A stretch of DNA of 8,773 bases, from assembly GCA_018971455.1 (NCBI GenBank), contig JAGXAV010000054.1, forward strand, positions 1-8,773. Direction: 5' to 3'. The stretch comes from Rhodospirillales bacterium. GTDB taxonomy: Bacteria; Pseudomonadota; Alphaproteobacteria; Acetobacterales; Acetobacteraceae. Under the pieces are notes generated by a model that saw only the letters and a list, made by a program, of their open reading frames with translations, was not told the origin of the DNA and made no database searches. A program made the translations under genes and the position numbers. Positions 1 through 8,773 of this stretch are shown here, piece by piece (the stretch's first letter is position 1; each line of letters starts with the position of its first letter).

Positions 1-1
1 G

Positions 2-991
2 TATTTCGACCGGCTCGACTACGTGAGCCCGATGACGCAGGAGCACGCCTTCGTGCTCGCCACCGAGAAGCTGCTCGGCGTGGCCGTGCCGGAGCGGGGG
101 CGCTGGATCCGCACGCTGTTCAGCGAAATCACGCGGGTTCTCAACCATCTTCTCAATCTCACCACCTACGCGCTCGATGTCGGCGCCATCACCCCCTCGC
201 TCTGGGGGTTCGAGGAGCGCGAGAAGCTGATGGAGTTCCATGAGGCCGCGTCCGGCGCGCGGCTGCATGCGAATTATTTCCGGCCGGGCGGCGTTGCGAA
301 GGATCTGCCGGCCGGCCTGGAGGACAGGATCGCCGCCTGGGCGGAGAGTTTTCCGAACTTCATCGACGATCTTGAAACGCTGCTGACGGCCAACCGAATC
401 TGGAAGCAGCGCACCGTCGATATCGGCATCCTCTCGGCCGAGGAGGCGCTGGCCTGGGGGTTCTCGGGCCCATGCCTGCGTGCCTCGGGCGTTCCGTGGG
501 ATTTGCGCAAGGCGCAGCCCTACGAGATGTACGACCGGCTGGACTTCAAGATTGCCGTCGGGCGCAACGGTGATTGCTATGACCGCTACCTGATGCGGAT
601 CGCCGAGATGCGCGAGAGCGTCTCGATGATCAAGCAATGCCTGGCGCAGATGAAGCCGGGGCCGGTCAAGGTGCAGGACCACAAGCTGACCCCGCCGACA
701 CGCGGTGAGATGAAGCGCTCGATGGAGGCGCTGATCCACCACTTCAAGCTGTACACCGAGGGCTTTCACGTGCCGGCGGGCGCCACCTACACGGCCGTCG
801 AGGCGCCGAAGGGCGAGTTCGGCGTGTATCTGGTCGCCGATGGCACCAACAAGCCGTATCGCTGCAAGATCCGCGCGACGGGTTTCGCGCATTTGCAGGC
901 GGTGGAGACGATGGCGAAGCGGCATATGCTGGCCGATGCGGTGGCGATCATCGGATCGCTCGACATCGTGTTCGGCGAGATCGACAGGTAG
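2..991 (+). CDS. nuoD: NADH-quinone oxidoreductase subunit D (NuoD, 49 kDa-type), 5' end missing
   Basis: NuoD is the peripheral-arm subunit that forms the quinone-reduction pocket with NuoB and NuoH; it is related to the large subunit of [NiFe] hydrogenases but carries no metal. The reading frame is open from base 2 and gives 329 residues. The family is usually about 390-415 residues, so roughly 65-80 N-terminal residues lie upstream, including the HPAAHG loop with the quinone-site histidine. The fragment starts inside the RLDYVSP motif; its Tyr (bases 20-22) corresponds to the quinone-coordinating Tyr108 of the bovine 49 kDa subunit. Other family signatures are [47 protein letters not shown] and the conserved C-terminus DIVFGEIDR. 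The apparent GTG or ATG starts near bases 23-32 lie inside this conserved region and are not true starts. The gene leads directly into nuoE (3 nt gap). Identity is clear; whether the upstream part is a separate nuoC or a nuoCD fusion cannot be seen. Confidence 0.97.
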   Translation, partial: YFDRLDYVSPMTQEHAFVLATEKLLGVAVPERGRWIRTLFSEITRVLNHLLNLTTYALDVGAITPSLWGFEEREKLMEFHEAASGARLHANYFRPGGVAKDLPAGLEDRIAAWAESFPNFIDDLETLLTANRIWKQRTVDIGILSAEEALAWGFSGPCLRASGVPWDLRKAQPYEMYDRLDFKIAVGRNGDCYDRYLMRIAEMRESVSMIKQCLAQMKPGPVKVQDHKLTPPTRGEMKRSMEALIHHFKLYTEGFHVPAGATYTAVEAPKGEFGVYLVADGTNKPYRCKIRATGFAHLQAVETMAKRHMLADAVAIIGSLDIVFGEIDR

Positions 992-994
992 GAC

Positions 995-1627
995 ATGGCC
1001 GACACGACCCCCCAGGCGGAGCCCGCGCATTTTGCTTTCGATGACGAGAGCAACGCCGCCATCGCGAAGATTCTCGCCAGGTACCCGGCCGGCAAGCAGG
1101 CGAGCGCCGTGCTGCCGCTGCTCGATCTCGCCCAGCGACAGATGGGGCGGCAGACCGGGAGCGCGTGGGTGCCGCGCGTGGCGATGGACGAGATTGCGCG
1201 CGTGCTCGCCATGGCGCCGATCCGCGTCTACGAGGTGGCGACCTTCTACCTGATGTTCAACACGGCGCCGGTCGGCAAGTTCCACCTGCAGGTCTGCACC
1301 ACGACGCCGTGCTGGCTGCGCGGCTCGGATGAGGTGGTCGCCGCGTGCCGCAAGGCGACCGGTATTGCCGGCTGGAAGGAGACCAGCGCGGACGGGCTGT
1401 TCACCATGACCGAGGTGGAATGTCTGGGCGGCTGCGTGAATGCGCCGATCCTGCAGGTGAACGACGATTTCTATGAAGACATGGACGGGCCGCGCACCGA
1501 GGCACTGCTGGCGGCGCTGAAGCGCGGCGAGGTTCCGCAGCCGGGATCGATGTCCGGGCGGCAGGCCTCGGCGCCGGAGGGTGGGCCGACGACATTGACG
1601 AGTTTGACCTTCACCCCGGCGGAGTGA
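995..1627 (+). CDS. nuoE: NADH-quinone oxidoreductase subunit E (NuoE, 24 kDa-type, [2Fe-2S] N1a)
   Basis: NuoE belongs to the NADH-dehydrogenase module with NuoF and NuoG and binds the off-path [2Fe-2S] cluster N1a. The 210-residue protein has an N-terminal helical part (about 15-85, with [15 protein letters not shown] and [14 protein letters not shown]) and a thioredoxin-like ferredoxin domain (about 90-175). The cluster ligands are all visible: Cys101-x4-Cys106 in [11 protein letters not shown] and Cys143-x3-Cys147 in [11 protein letters not shown]. Cys118 is extra and is not a family ligand. The last 30 residues ([11 protein letters not shown] onward) are low-complexity and of unclear role. 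The ATG at 995 follows the nuoD stop by 3 nt, with an AGGTAGGA ribosome-binding sequence (986-993) spanning that stop. The N-terminus (ahead of HFAFDDESN) has the usual length. The ending Pro-Ala-Glu-stop contains the ribosome-binding site for nuoF. Confidence 0.97.
   Translation: MADTTPQAEPAHFAFDDESNAAIAKILARYPAGKQASAVLPLLDLAQRQMGRQTGSAWVPRVAMDEIARVLAMAPIRVYEVATFYLMFNTAPVGKFHLQVCTTTPCWLRGSDEVVAACRKATGIAGWKETSADGLFTMTEVECLGGCVNAPILQVNDDFYEDMDGPRTEALLAALKRGEVPQPGSMSGRQASAPEGGPTTLTSLTFTPAE
1618..1624 (+). promoter_or_regulatory. Shine-Dalgarno for nuoF embedded in the nuoE terminus
   Basis: GGCGGAG spans the last Ala and Glu codons of nuoE directly before its TGA stop; the GGAG core is 7 nt from the nuoF ATG. 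A terminating nuoE ribosome would sit on this site, which favours coupled translation. Confidence 0.6.
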
Positions 1628-1631
1628 GCCG

Positions 1632-2927
<1,296 letters not shown>

Positions 2928-2932
2928 GCAGG

Positions 2933-4975
2933 ATGGCGAAAGTCACGGTTGACGGTATCGAGGTCGAGGTTCCGAACGGCTCGAACGTGCTCCAGGCCTG
3001 CGAGGCCGCGGGCAAGGAAGTGCCCCGCTTCTGCTATCACGAGCGGCTTTCGGTTGCCGGCAATTGCCGCATGTGCCTGGTGGAGATCGAGAAGGCGCCG
3101 CCCAAGCCGTTCGCCTCCTGTGCCTATCCGGTGGCCGACGGCATGGTGGTGCACACCGACAGCGAAATGGTGCGCAAGGCGCGCCGCGGGGTGATGGAGT
3201 TCCTGCTCATCAACCACCCGCTCGACTGCCCGATCTGTGACCAGGGCGGGGAGTGCGACCTCCAGGACCAGGCGGTCGGCTATGGCGGCGACCATTCGCG
3301 CTATGCCGAGAACAAGCGCGCGGTGAAGGACAAGAATCTCGGTCCGCTGGTCAAGACGGTGATGACGCGCTGCATTCATTGCACGCGCTGCATCCGCTTC
3401 TCGACCGAGATCGCCGGCGTGTCCGAGATGGGGGCGACGGCGCGCGGCGAGAGTATGGAGGTTGGCACCTACGTCGAAAAGGCGCTGACCTCCGAATTGT
3501 CCGGCAACCTGATCGATATCTGCCCGGTCGGCGCGCTGACCTCGAAGCCCTACGCCTTCGTGGCGCGGCCGTGGGAGCTGAAGAAGACCGACAGTGTCGA
3601 TGTTCTCGATGCGGTGGGCGCGAGCATCCGCGTCGACGCGCGCGGCGGCGAGGTGCTGCGCATCCTGCCGCGGCTGAACGAGGACGTGAACGAGGAGTGG
3701 CTCGCTGACAAGTCCCGCTTCGCGGTGGACGGGCTGAAGCGGCGGCGGCTGGATTCGTGCTGGGTCCGTCGCGACGGGAAGCTGGCGCCGGCCACCTGGC
3801 CGGAGGCGTTCGCGGCCATCGCGGCGAAGCTTGCCGGCCTCGATGGCGGGCGCATCGGCGCGATCGCGGGCGATCTGTGCGACGCCGAGAGCATGGCGGC
3901 GCTGAAGGATCTGATGGGCGCCCTCGGGTCGGCCAACCTCGATTGCCGCCAGGATGGCGCGGCGCTCGATGCGTCGCGGCGGGATTTCTACTGCTTCAAC
4001 ACGTCCATCGCCGGGATCGAGGAGGCCGATGCGCTGCTGATCGTCGGCGCCAATCCCCGCCGTGAGGCGCCGCTTGTCAACGCGCGCATCCGCAAGCGCG
4101 GGCTGGCGGGCGCCTTCCCGGTGGCGGCGATCGGCACGCCGGCCGACCTCACCTATCCGGTGACCTGGCTTGGCGACTCGCCGGCGGCGCTGGCGGAGCC
4201 GGCGGTGCGCGACATGCTGAAGGCGGCGAAGCGGCCGATGATGATCGTGGGGCAGGGGGCGCTGGCCAGGGCCGATGGCGCCGCGGTGCTCGCGGCCTGC
4301 TGGGCGCTGGCGGCGGAATGCGGCCTGCTCGGCGCGGAGTGGCACGGCTTCAATGTGCTGCACACCGCGGCATCGCGCGTGGGCGCGCTCGATCTGGGCT
4401 TCCTGCCCGGGCCGGGCGGGCGGGACCTTGCCGGCATGATGGGCGGCGGGGTCGATGTGCTGTGGCTGCTGGGCGCGGACGAGTTCGACACCTCGCGGAT
4501 CGGTGCGGACACCTTCGTCGTCTATCAAGGGCATCATGGCGATCGCGGCGCCGCGCGGGCCGATGTCATCCTGCCGGGTGCGGCCTACACCGAAAAGCAG
4601 GGCACCTACGTGAACACCGAGGGGCGGGTGCAGCGTGGCGCGCTTGCGGTCTATCCGCCGGGCGATGCGCGCGAGGACTGGACCATCATCCGCGCCTTCG
4701 CCGGCAGCATCGGCAAGGTGCTGGGCTATGACGATCTGCCGGCGCTGCGGGCGCGGCTGGAGCAGGCCAACCCGGTCTTCGCCCGGCCCGATATCCTGCC
4801 CCGCTTCGGGTGCGGCGATCTCACGGGGCCGGCCGGCGGCGGCGCGCCGGGCAGTGCGGCGTTCGTGAGCCCGGTGGCCAATTATTATCAGACCGACCCG
4901 ATCAGCCGCGCGAGCCCGACCATGGCGGAATGCACCGCGGCCCATCATCCCGCCGCGGCGTTGGCGGCGGAGTAG
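2933..4975 (+). CDS. nuoG: NADH-quinone oxidoreductase subunit G (NuoG, 75 kDa-type, clusters N1b, N4, N5)
   Basis: NuoG is the largest peripheral-arm subunit and carries electrons from NuoF toward NuoI. The 680-residue protein has three parts. An N-terminal [2Fe-2S] ferredoxin domain holds N1b (Cys34, Cys45, Cys48, Cys63). A His-Cys3 domain holds N5 (His95, Cys99, Cys102, Cys108 in NHPLDCPICDQGGECDLQD). An N4 site follows (Cys147, Cys150, Cys153 in RCIHCTRCIR, plus Cys197 in DICPVGALTSKPYAF). From about 215 on there is a degenerate molybdopterin-oxidoreductase-like domain without a cofactor, with IVGANPRREAPLVN, ADVILPGAAYTEKQGTYVNTEGR and the terminal NYYQTDPISRASPTMAEC. The cysteines for cluster N7, found in E. 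coli and Thermus, are absent, as in mitochondria. The ATG at 2933 gives the usual MAKVTVDG start; in-frame upstream codons back to 2675 lie inside nuoF and are rejected. The gap is 5 nt after nuoF and 3 nt before nuoH. Confidence 0.97.
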   Translation: MAKVTVDGIEVEVPNGSNVLQACEAAGKEVPRFCYHERLSVAGNCRMCLVEIEKAPPKPFASCAYPVADGMVVHTDSEMVRKARRGVMEFLLINHPLDCPICDQGGECDLQDQAVGYGGDHSRYAENKRAVKDKNLGPLVKTVMTRCIHCTRCIRFSTEIAGVSEMGATARGESMEVGTYVEKALTSELSGNLIDICPVGALTSKPYAFVARPWELKKTDSVDVLDAVGASIRVDARGGEVLRILPRLNEDVNEEWLADKSRFAVDGLKRRRLDSCWVRRDGKLAPATWPEAFAAIAAKLAGLDGGRIGAIAGDLCDAESMAALKDLMGALGSANLDCRQDGAALDASRRDFYCFNTSIAGIEEADALLIVGANPRREAPLVNARIRKRGLAGAFPVAAIGTPADLTYPVTWLGDSPAALAEPAVRDMLKAAKRPMMIVGQGALARADGAAVLAACWALAAECGLLGAEWHGFNVLHTAASRVGALDLGFLPGPGGRDLAGMMGGGVDVLWLLGADEFDTSRIGADTFVVYQGHHGDRGAARADVILPGAAYTEKQGTYVNTEGRVQRGALAVYPPGDAREDWTIIRAFAGSIGKVLGYDDLPALRARLEQANPVFARPDILPRFGCGDLTGPAGGGAPGSAAFVSPVANYYQTDPISRASPTMAECTAAHHPAAALAAE

Positions 4976-4977
4976 GC
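4962..4977 (+). promoter_or_regulatory. Stop-embedded Shine-Dalgarno for nuoH (16-nt copy shared with the nuoF end)
   Basis: TGGCGGCGGAGTAGGC again covers Ala-Ala-Glu-stop, here of nuoG. Its GGAG core (4969-4972) is 6 nt from the nuoH ATG. It is identical to 2914-2929. Confidence 0.55.
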
Positions 4978-4978
4978 G

Positions 4979-5995
4979 ATGCACGCATTCCTGCAGACGC
5001 CGCTGGGCGTCGTCATTCTCACGCTGGCGGAGGCGCTGGCGCTGCTGGTGCCGCTGTTGATGGGGGTGGCCTACCTCACCTATGCCGAGCGCAAGGTGCT
5101 GGCGGCGATCCAGATGCGGCGCGGGCCCAATGTCGTCGGGCCGTTCGGGCTGTTCCAGCCATTCGCCGACGCCATCAAGATGGTGATGAAGGAAACCATC
5201 ATCCCGACCGGCGCCAATCGCCTGCTGTTCCTGATGGCGCCGATGCTGACATTCGCCCTGGCGATGATCGCCTGGGCGGTGATTCCGGTGAATGACGGCT
5301 GGGCGATCGCCAACATCAATGTCGGCGTGCTCTATCTCTTCGCCATCTCCTCGCTCGGCGTCTACGGCGTCATCATCGCCGGCTGGGCGAGCAATTCGAA
5401 ATACGCCTTCCTGGGCGCGCTGCGCAGCGCCGCGCAGATGGTGTCCTACGAAGTCTCCATGGGCTTCATCATGGTGACGGTGCTGATCTGCGTCGGCAGC
5501 CTCAACCTCAACGACATCGTGATGGCGCAGCGGACCGTATGGTTCTGCGTGCCGCTGTTTCCGATGTTCATCATGTTCTTCATCTCGACCCTGGCCGAGA
5601 CCAACCGCTCGCCCTTCGATCTGCCCGAGGGGGAAAGCGAGATCGTGGCCGGCTTTTTCGTGGAATACAGCGCCATGAGCTTCGCGCTGTTCTTCCTCGG
5701 CGAATACGCGAACATGATCCTGATGAGCGCGATGACCACCATCCTGTTCCTGGGGGGCTGGCTGGCGCCGTTCGGGCTGGAGCCGTTCACCTGGATCCCG
5801 GGGCCGATCTGGTTCATCGCCAAGGTGATGGTCGTGCTGTTCGGCTTCCTGTGGGTGCGCGCGACATTTCCGCGCTATCGCTACGACCAGTTGATGCGGC
5901 TCGGCTGGAAGGTGTTCCTGCCGCTGTCGCTGGGCTATCTCGTGCTTGTGGCCGGCGTTCTTCTGGTCATGGGGTGGTTGCCGCATGTCGCCTGA
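4979..5995 (+). CDS. nuoH: NADH-quinone oxidoreductase subunit H (NuoH, ND1-type membrane subunit)
   Basis: NuoH is the integral membrane subunit that joins the membrane arm to NuoB/NuoD and forms the entry tunnel for quinone and the first charged steps of the proton pathway. The 338 residues include about eight hydrophobic segments, as in the family. Diagnostic motifs in order: [20 protein letters not shown] (32-51) with [15 protein letters not shown] after it; [20 protein letters not shown] with VSYE (135-158); [20 protein letters not shown] (206-225), the acidic cytoplasmic loop at the quinone cavity; and [18 protein letters not shown] (294-311). The ATG at 4979 places a short N-terminus before the first membrane helix (about 10-32) and is preceded by GGAG inside the nuoG end (4969-4972). 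A 27-nt spacer separates it from nuoI, one of the only two real gaps in this stretch. Identification is secure. Confidence 0.97.
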   Translation: MHAFLQTPLGVVILTLAEALALLVPLLMGVAYLTYAERKVLAAIQMRRGPNVVGPFGLFQPFADAIKMVMKETIIPTGANRLLFLMAPMLTFALAMIAWAVIPVNDGWAIANINVGVLYLFAISSLGVYGVIIAGWASNSKYAFLGALRSAAQMVSYEVSMGFIMVTVLICVGSLNLNDIVMAQRTVWFCVPLFPMFIMFFISTLAETNRSPFDLPEGESEIVAGFFVEYSAMSFALFFLGEYANMILMSAMTTILFLGGWLAPFGLEPFTWIPGPIWFIAKVMVVLFGFLWVRATFPRYRYDQLMRLGWKVFLPLSLGYLVLVAGVLLVMGWLPHVA

Positions 5996-6008
5996 TCGCG
6001 CCACACGC

Positions 6009-6016
6009 AAGGAGGT
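6009..6016 (+). promoter_or_regulatory. Near-consensus Shine-Dalgarno site for nuoI
   Basis: AAGGAGGT is the full anti-Shine-Dalgarno complement and lies 6 nt before the nuoI ATG at 6023. It decides the start in favour of this ATG over the TTG at 6017. It is the strongest ribosome-binding site in the window and sits in a spacer outside coding sequence, unlike the sites embedded in gene ends elsewhere in the operon. Confidence 0.85.
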
Positions 6017-6022
6017 TTGACG

Positions 6023-6511
6023 ATGGCGTTCCTGGACCGCACGGCGCGCAGCCTGCTGCTCGGCGAACTCGCCGGCGGCATGGCATTGACGCTGAAGTAT
6101 ATCTTCAAGCGCAAGGCGACCATCAACTACCCGTACGAGAAGGGCCCGATCAGCCCGCGCTTCAAGGGCGAGCACGCGCTGCGCCGCTATCCGAACGGCG
6201 AGGAGCGCTGCATCGCCTGTAAGCTGTGCGAGGCGGTCTGCCCGGCGCAGGCCATCACCATCGAGGCCGAGCCGCGCGAGGACGGGTCGCGCCGGACCAC
6301 ACGCTACGACATCGACATGACCAAATGCATCTATTGCGGGTTGTGCGAGGAAGCCTGCCCGGTGGATGCGATCGTCGAGGGGCCGAATTTCGAGTTCGCC
6401 ACCGAGACGCGCGAGGAGTTGCTGTACAACAAGGACCGGCTGCTGGCGAACGGCGATCGCTGGGAGCCGGAGCTGGCGCGCCGGCTCGAGCTCGACGCGC
6501 CGTATCGTTGA
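6023..6511 (+). CDS. nuoI: NADH-quinone oxidoreductase subunit I (NuoI, TYKY-type, [4Fe-4S] N6a and N6b)
   Basis: NuoI is an 8Fe ferredoxin-like subunit that relays electrons from NuoG (N5) through N6a and N6b to N2 in NuoB. The 162 residues match the usual alphaproteobacterial length. An amphipathic N-terminal stretch (about 5-30, [20 protein letters not shown]) would anchor it along the membrane arm. Two CxxCxxCxxxCP motifs are intact: Cys63, Cys66, Cys69, Cys73 ([18 protein letters not shown]) and Cys102, Cys105, Cys108, Cys112 ([18 protein letters not shown]). The fourth cysteine of each motif ligates the other cluster. I chose the ATG at 6023 because AAGGAGGT (6009-6016) lies 6 nt upstream; an in-frame TTG at 6017 sits too close to that site. 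It ends with LELDAPYR and is followed by a 43-nt gap before nuoJ that contains a short ORF. Confidence 0.97.
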   Translation: MAFLDRTARSLLLGELAGGMALTLKYIFKRKATINYPYEKGPISPRFKGEHALRRYPNGEERCIACKLCEAVCPAQAITIEAEPREDGSRRTTRYDIDMTKCIYCGLCEEACPVDAIVEGPNFEFATETREELLYNKDRLLANGDRWEPELARRLELDAPYR

Positions 6512-6522
6512 GGGGGAAGGGC

Positions 6523-6558
6523 ATGAACCAGACGCGCAACCGGGGGCGGGCGGCATGA
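6523..6558 (+). CDS. Possible 11-codon leader ORF overlapping the nuoJ start
   Basis: In the 43-nt gap between nuoI and nuoJ an ATG at 6523 opens a frame encoding [11 protein letters not shown], ending with TGA at 6556-6558. The stop overlaps the nuoJ start codon as ATGA (6555-6558), the classic arrangement for translational coupling. A purine-rich AGGGGGAAGG (6511-6520) lies just upstream, close to the ATG. The peptide is basic (three Arg) and resembles nothing I recognise. It may serve only to bring ribosomes to nuoJ, or it may be a chance frame. Only conservation or ribosome profiling would show that it is translated. Confidence 0.3.
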   Translation: MNQTRNRGRAA

Positions 6559-7262
6559 TCGCCGCACTCGCCTTCTATGTGTTTGCGGCCATCCTGCTGG
6601 TATCGGCCGGGATGGTGGTGAGCGCGCGCAACCCGGTGCACTCGGTGCTTTTCCTCATTCTCGCCTTCTTCAATGCGGCGGCGCTGTTCCTGCTGGCCGG
6701 CGCCGAGTTCCTGGCGATGATCCTGGTCATCGTCTATGTCGGCGCGGTCGCGGTGCTGTTCCTGTTCGTCGTGATGATGCTGGACATCAACTTCGCGCAG
6801 CTGCGCGAGGGGTTCCAGCGCTACCTGCCGGTGGGGGCGACGATCGGCGTGGTGCTGCTCGCCGAGCTGGTGGTGGTGCTGGGCGGCTGGCGGTTCGCGC
6901 CGGAGGCCACTTCGCTGCGCTTCGCGCCGACGCAGGCGGGGCTGCACAACACGGCGCAGCTCGGGCGGCTGATCTATACCGATTACATCCTGCTGTTCCA
7001 GGCCTCGGGGCTGATCCTGCTGGTGGCGATGATCGGCGCCATCGTGCTGACCCTGCGCGACAAGGGGGCATCTCGCCGGCAGAGCATCGCGCGGCAGGTC
7101 GCCCGCGGGCCGGCCGACACGCTGGTGATGGTGGATGTGCGCAGCGGCGCGGGGGTGGGCGAGATCGGCATTCTGCGCCCGCTCGTGGACGAGCCCGAGC
7201 CCGCGGGCGATGCCCATGCGGGGCATGATCATGCCGGGCACGGCCATGGGGGGCACCACTGA
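6555..7262 (+). CDS. nuoJ: NADH-quinone oxidoreductase subunit J (NuoJ, ND6-type) with His-rich C-terminal extension
   Basis: NuoJ is a five-helix membrane subunit next to NuoH and NuoK; its third helix carries a pi-bulge whose conversion is thought to gate coupling between quinone chemistry and proton pumping. The 235-residue protein shows the family core: hydrophobic segments near 2-22, 29-50, 52-76 ([20 protein letters not shown] with the Tyr-Val-Gly pi-bulge site at 61-63), 92-112 and 143-167. [12 protein letters not shown] (173-184) then resembles the usual basic end of alphaproteobacterial NuoJ. By my recollection such proteins end near here at about 200 residues. This one continues for some 30 residues and ends in a tail with seven His in the last 15 residues ([15 protein letters not shown], 221-235). 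ATG at 6555 gives the standard [10 protein letters not shown] start; GGGGGCGGG (6542-6550) is a possible ribosome-binding site, and the start may be coupled to the preceding 11-codon ORF. nuoK follows after 1 nt. Confidence 0.95.
   Translation: MIAALAFYVFAAILLVSAGMVVSARNPVHSVLFLILAFFNAAALFLLAGAEFLAMILVIVYVGAVAVLFLFVVMMLDINFAQLREGFQRYLPVGATIGVVLLAELVVVLGGWRFAPEATSLRFAPTQAGLHNTAQLGRLIYTDYILLFQASGLILLVAMIGAIVLTLRDKGASRRQSIARQVARGPADTLVMVDVRSGAGVGEIGILRPLVDEPEPAGDAHAGHDHAGHGHGGHH
7222..7235. repeat. 14-nt perfect palindrome within the nuoJ His-tail codons
   Basis: GGCATGATCATGCC is its own reverse complement. It encodes part of the Gly-His-Asp-His-Ala stretch and contains two of the in-frame ATGs upstream of nuoK. 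The flanks CCCATG (7213-7218) and CATGGG (7245-7250) are also complementary and could form an outer stem. It may be a by-product of alternating His and Gly/Ala/Asp codons rather than a site with a function. Confidence 0.4.
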
Positions 7263-7263
7263 C

Positions 7264-7575
7264 ATGCTGGCGGTCGGGCTGTTCCATTATCTGTTTGTCG
7301 GCGCCCTGCTGCTGGTGCTGGGCATCTTCGGGATCTTTCTCAACCGCAAGAACGTCATCGTCATCCTGATGTCGATCGAGCTCATCCTGCTCGCGGTGAA
7401 CATCAATCTTGTCGCCTTCTCCGCCGCCCTGGGCGATCTGGTCGGTCAGGTGATGGCGATGTTCGTGCTGACCGTCGCCGCGGCGGAGGCGGCGATCGGG
7501 CTTGCCATCGTGGTGATCTATTTCCGCAACCGCGGCTCGATCGAGGTCGAGGACGTGACGTTGATGAAGGGCTGA
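7264..7575 (+). CDS. nuoK: NADH-quinone oxidoreductase subunit K (NuoK, ND4L-type)
   Basis: NuoK is a small three-helix membrane subunit related to the MrpC antiporter subunit; it forms part of a proton channel with NuoJ and NuoN. The 103 residues match the family's usual length. Helices lie at about 6-26, 30-53 and 62-88. The two membrane glutamates essential for pumping are present: Glu39 in [15 protein letters not shown] and Glu75 in [20 protein letters not shown] (E. coli Glu36 and Glu72). The ATG at 7264 gives the normal N-terminus [14 protein letters not shown] and follows the nuoJ stop by 1 nt, with a G-run at 7248-7253 as a possible ribosome-binding site. Five further in-frame ATGs (7210, 7216, 7225, 7231, 7246) lie upstream within the end of nuoJ and could give up to 18 extra residues. 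I prefer 7264 because of family length. nuoL follows after 4 nt. Confidence 0.96.
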   Translation: MLAVGLFHYLFVGALLLVLGIFGIFLNRKNVIVILMSIELILLAVNINLVAFSAALGDLVGQVMAMFVLTVAAAEAAIGLAIVVIYFRNRGSIEVEDVTLMKG

Positions 7576-7579
7576 GCCG

Positions 7580-8773
<1,194 letters not shown>

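Noticed and set aside
1118..1253. Long + strand frames inside genes (for example 840-1253, 5539-6222, 8065-8670) as nested genes
   Set aside because: They overlap conserved nuo genes in other frames and encode Arg/Ala-rich sequence without motifs.
6017..6022. TTG at 6017 as the start of nuoI
   Set aside because: It touches the AAGGAGGT ribosome-binding site; the ATG at 6023 has ideal spacing and gives the normal protein length.
6255..7265. A 336-codon open frame on the - strand opposite nuoI and nuoJ
   Set aside because: Antisense to two conserved genes; composition is that of a codon-bias shadow.

Overview
The window is a stretch of a bacterial nuo operon, which encodes proton-pumping NADH:quinone oxidoreductase (respiratory complex I, NDH-1). 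All genes lie on the + strand in the order nuoD (5' end cut), nuoE, nuoF, nuoG, nuoH, nuoI, nuoJ, nuoK, nuoL (3' end cut). This is the standard nuoA-N order. nuoA, nuoB and nuoC would be expected to the left and nuoM and nuoN to the right. The DNA is GC-rich (about two thirds by eye). The subunits are of the alphaproteobacterial, mitochondrion-like type: NuoG lacks the extra N7 cluster ligands, and NuoD, NuoF and NuoI closely match the mitochondrial 49K, 51K and TYKY style. I infer an alphaproteobacterium, perhaps Rhodospirillales/Acetobacteraceae, but the family is a guess from general resemblance.

Layout. Positions 2-991 hold most of NuoD (quinone-site subunit). Positions 995-4975 hold the NADH-oxidising arm: NuoE (N1a), NuoF (FMN, NADH site, N3) and NuoG (N1b, N4, N5). 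Positions 4979-5995 hold NuoH, the membrane subunit at the quinone tunnel. Positions 6023-6511 hold NuoI (N6a, N6b), which links the NuoG and NuoB clusters. Positions 6555-8773 hold the membrane-arm subunits NuoJ, NuoK and the first two thirds of NuoL. Electrons pass from NADH to FMN in NuoF, then through the clusters of NuoE/F/G, NuoI and (off-window) NuoB to quinone at the NuoB/NuoD/NuoH interface. This drives proton translocation through NuoH, J, K and L.

The genes are packed tightly, with gaps of 1-5 nt at most junctions and only two larger gaps: 27 nt before nuoI and 43 nt before nuoJ. There are no unrelated inserted genes, promoters, terminators, RNA genes, mobile elements or CRISPR repeats. 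No gene-free stretch exceeds 50 nt. Every iron-sulfur ligand and key charged residue I looked for is present, so the complex looks functional.

I see no new biological system here. The points worth a second look are small: a histidine-rich C-terminal extension on NuoJ, whose codons also lay out a ladder of in-frame start codons for nuoK; an 11-codon mini-ORF with a good ribosome-binding site that overlaps the nuoJ start; and stop codons embedded in Shine-Dalgarno sequences at three successive junctions.
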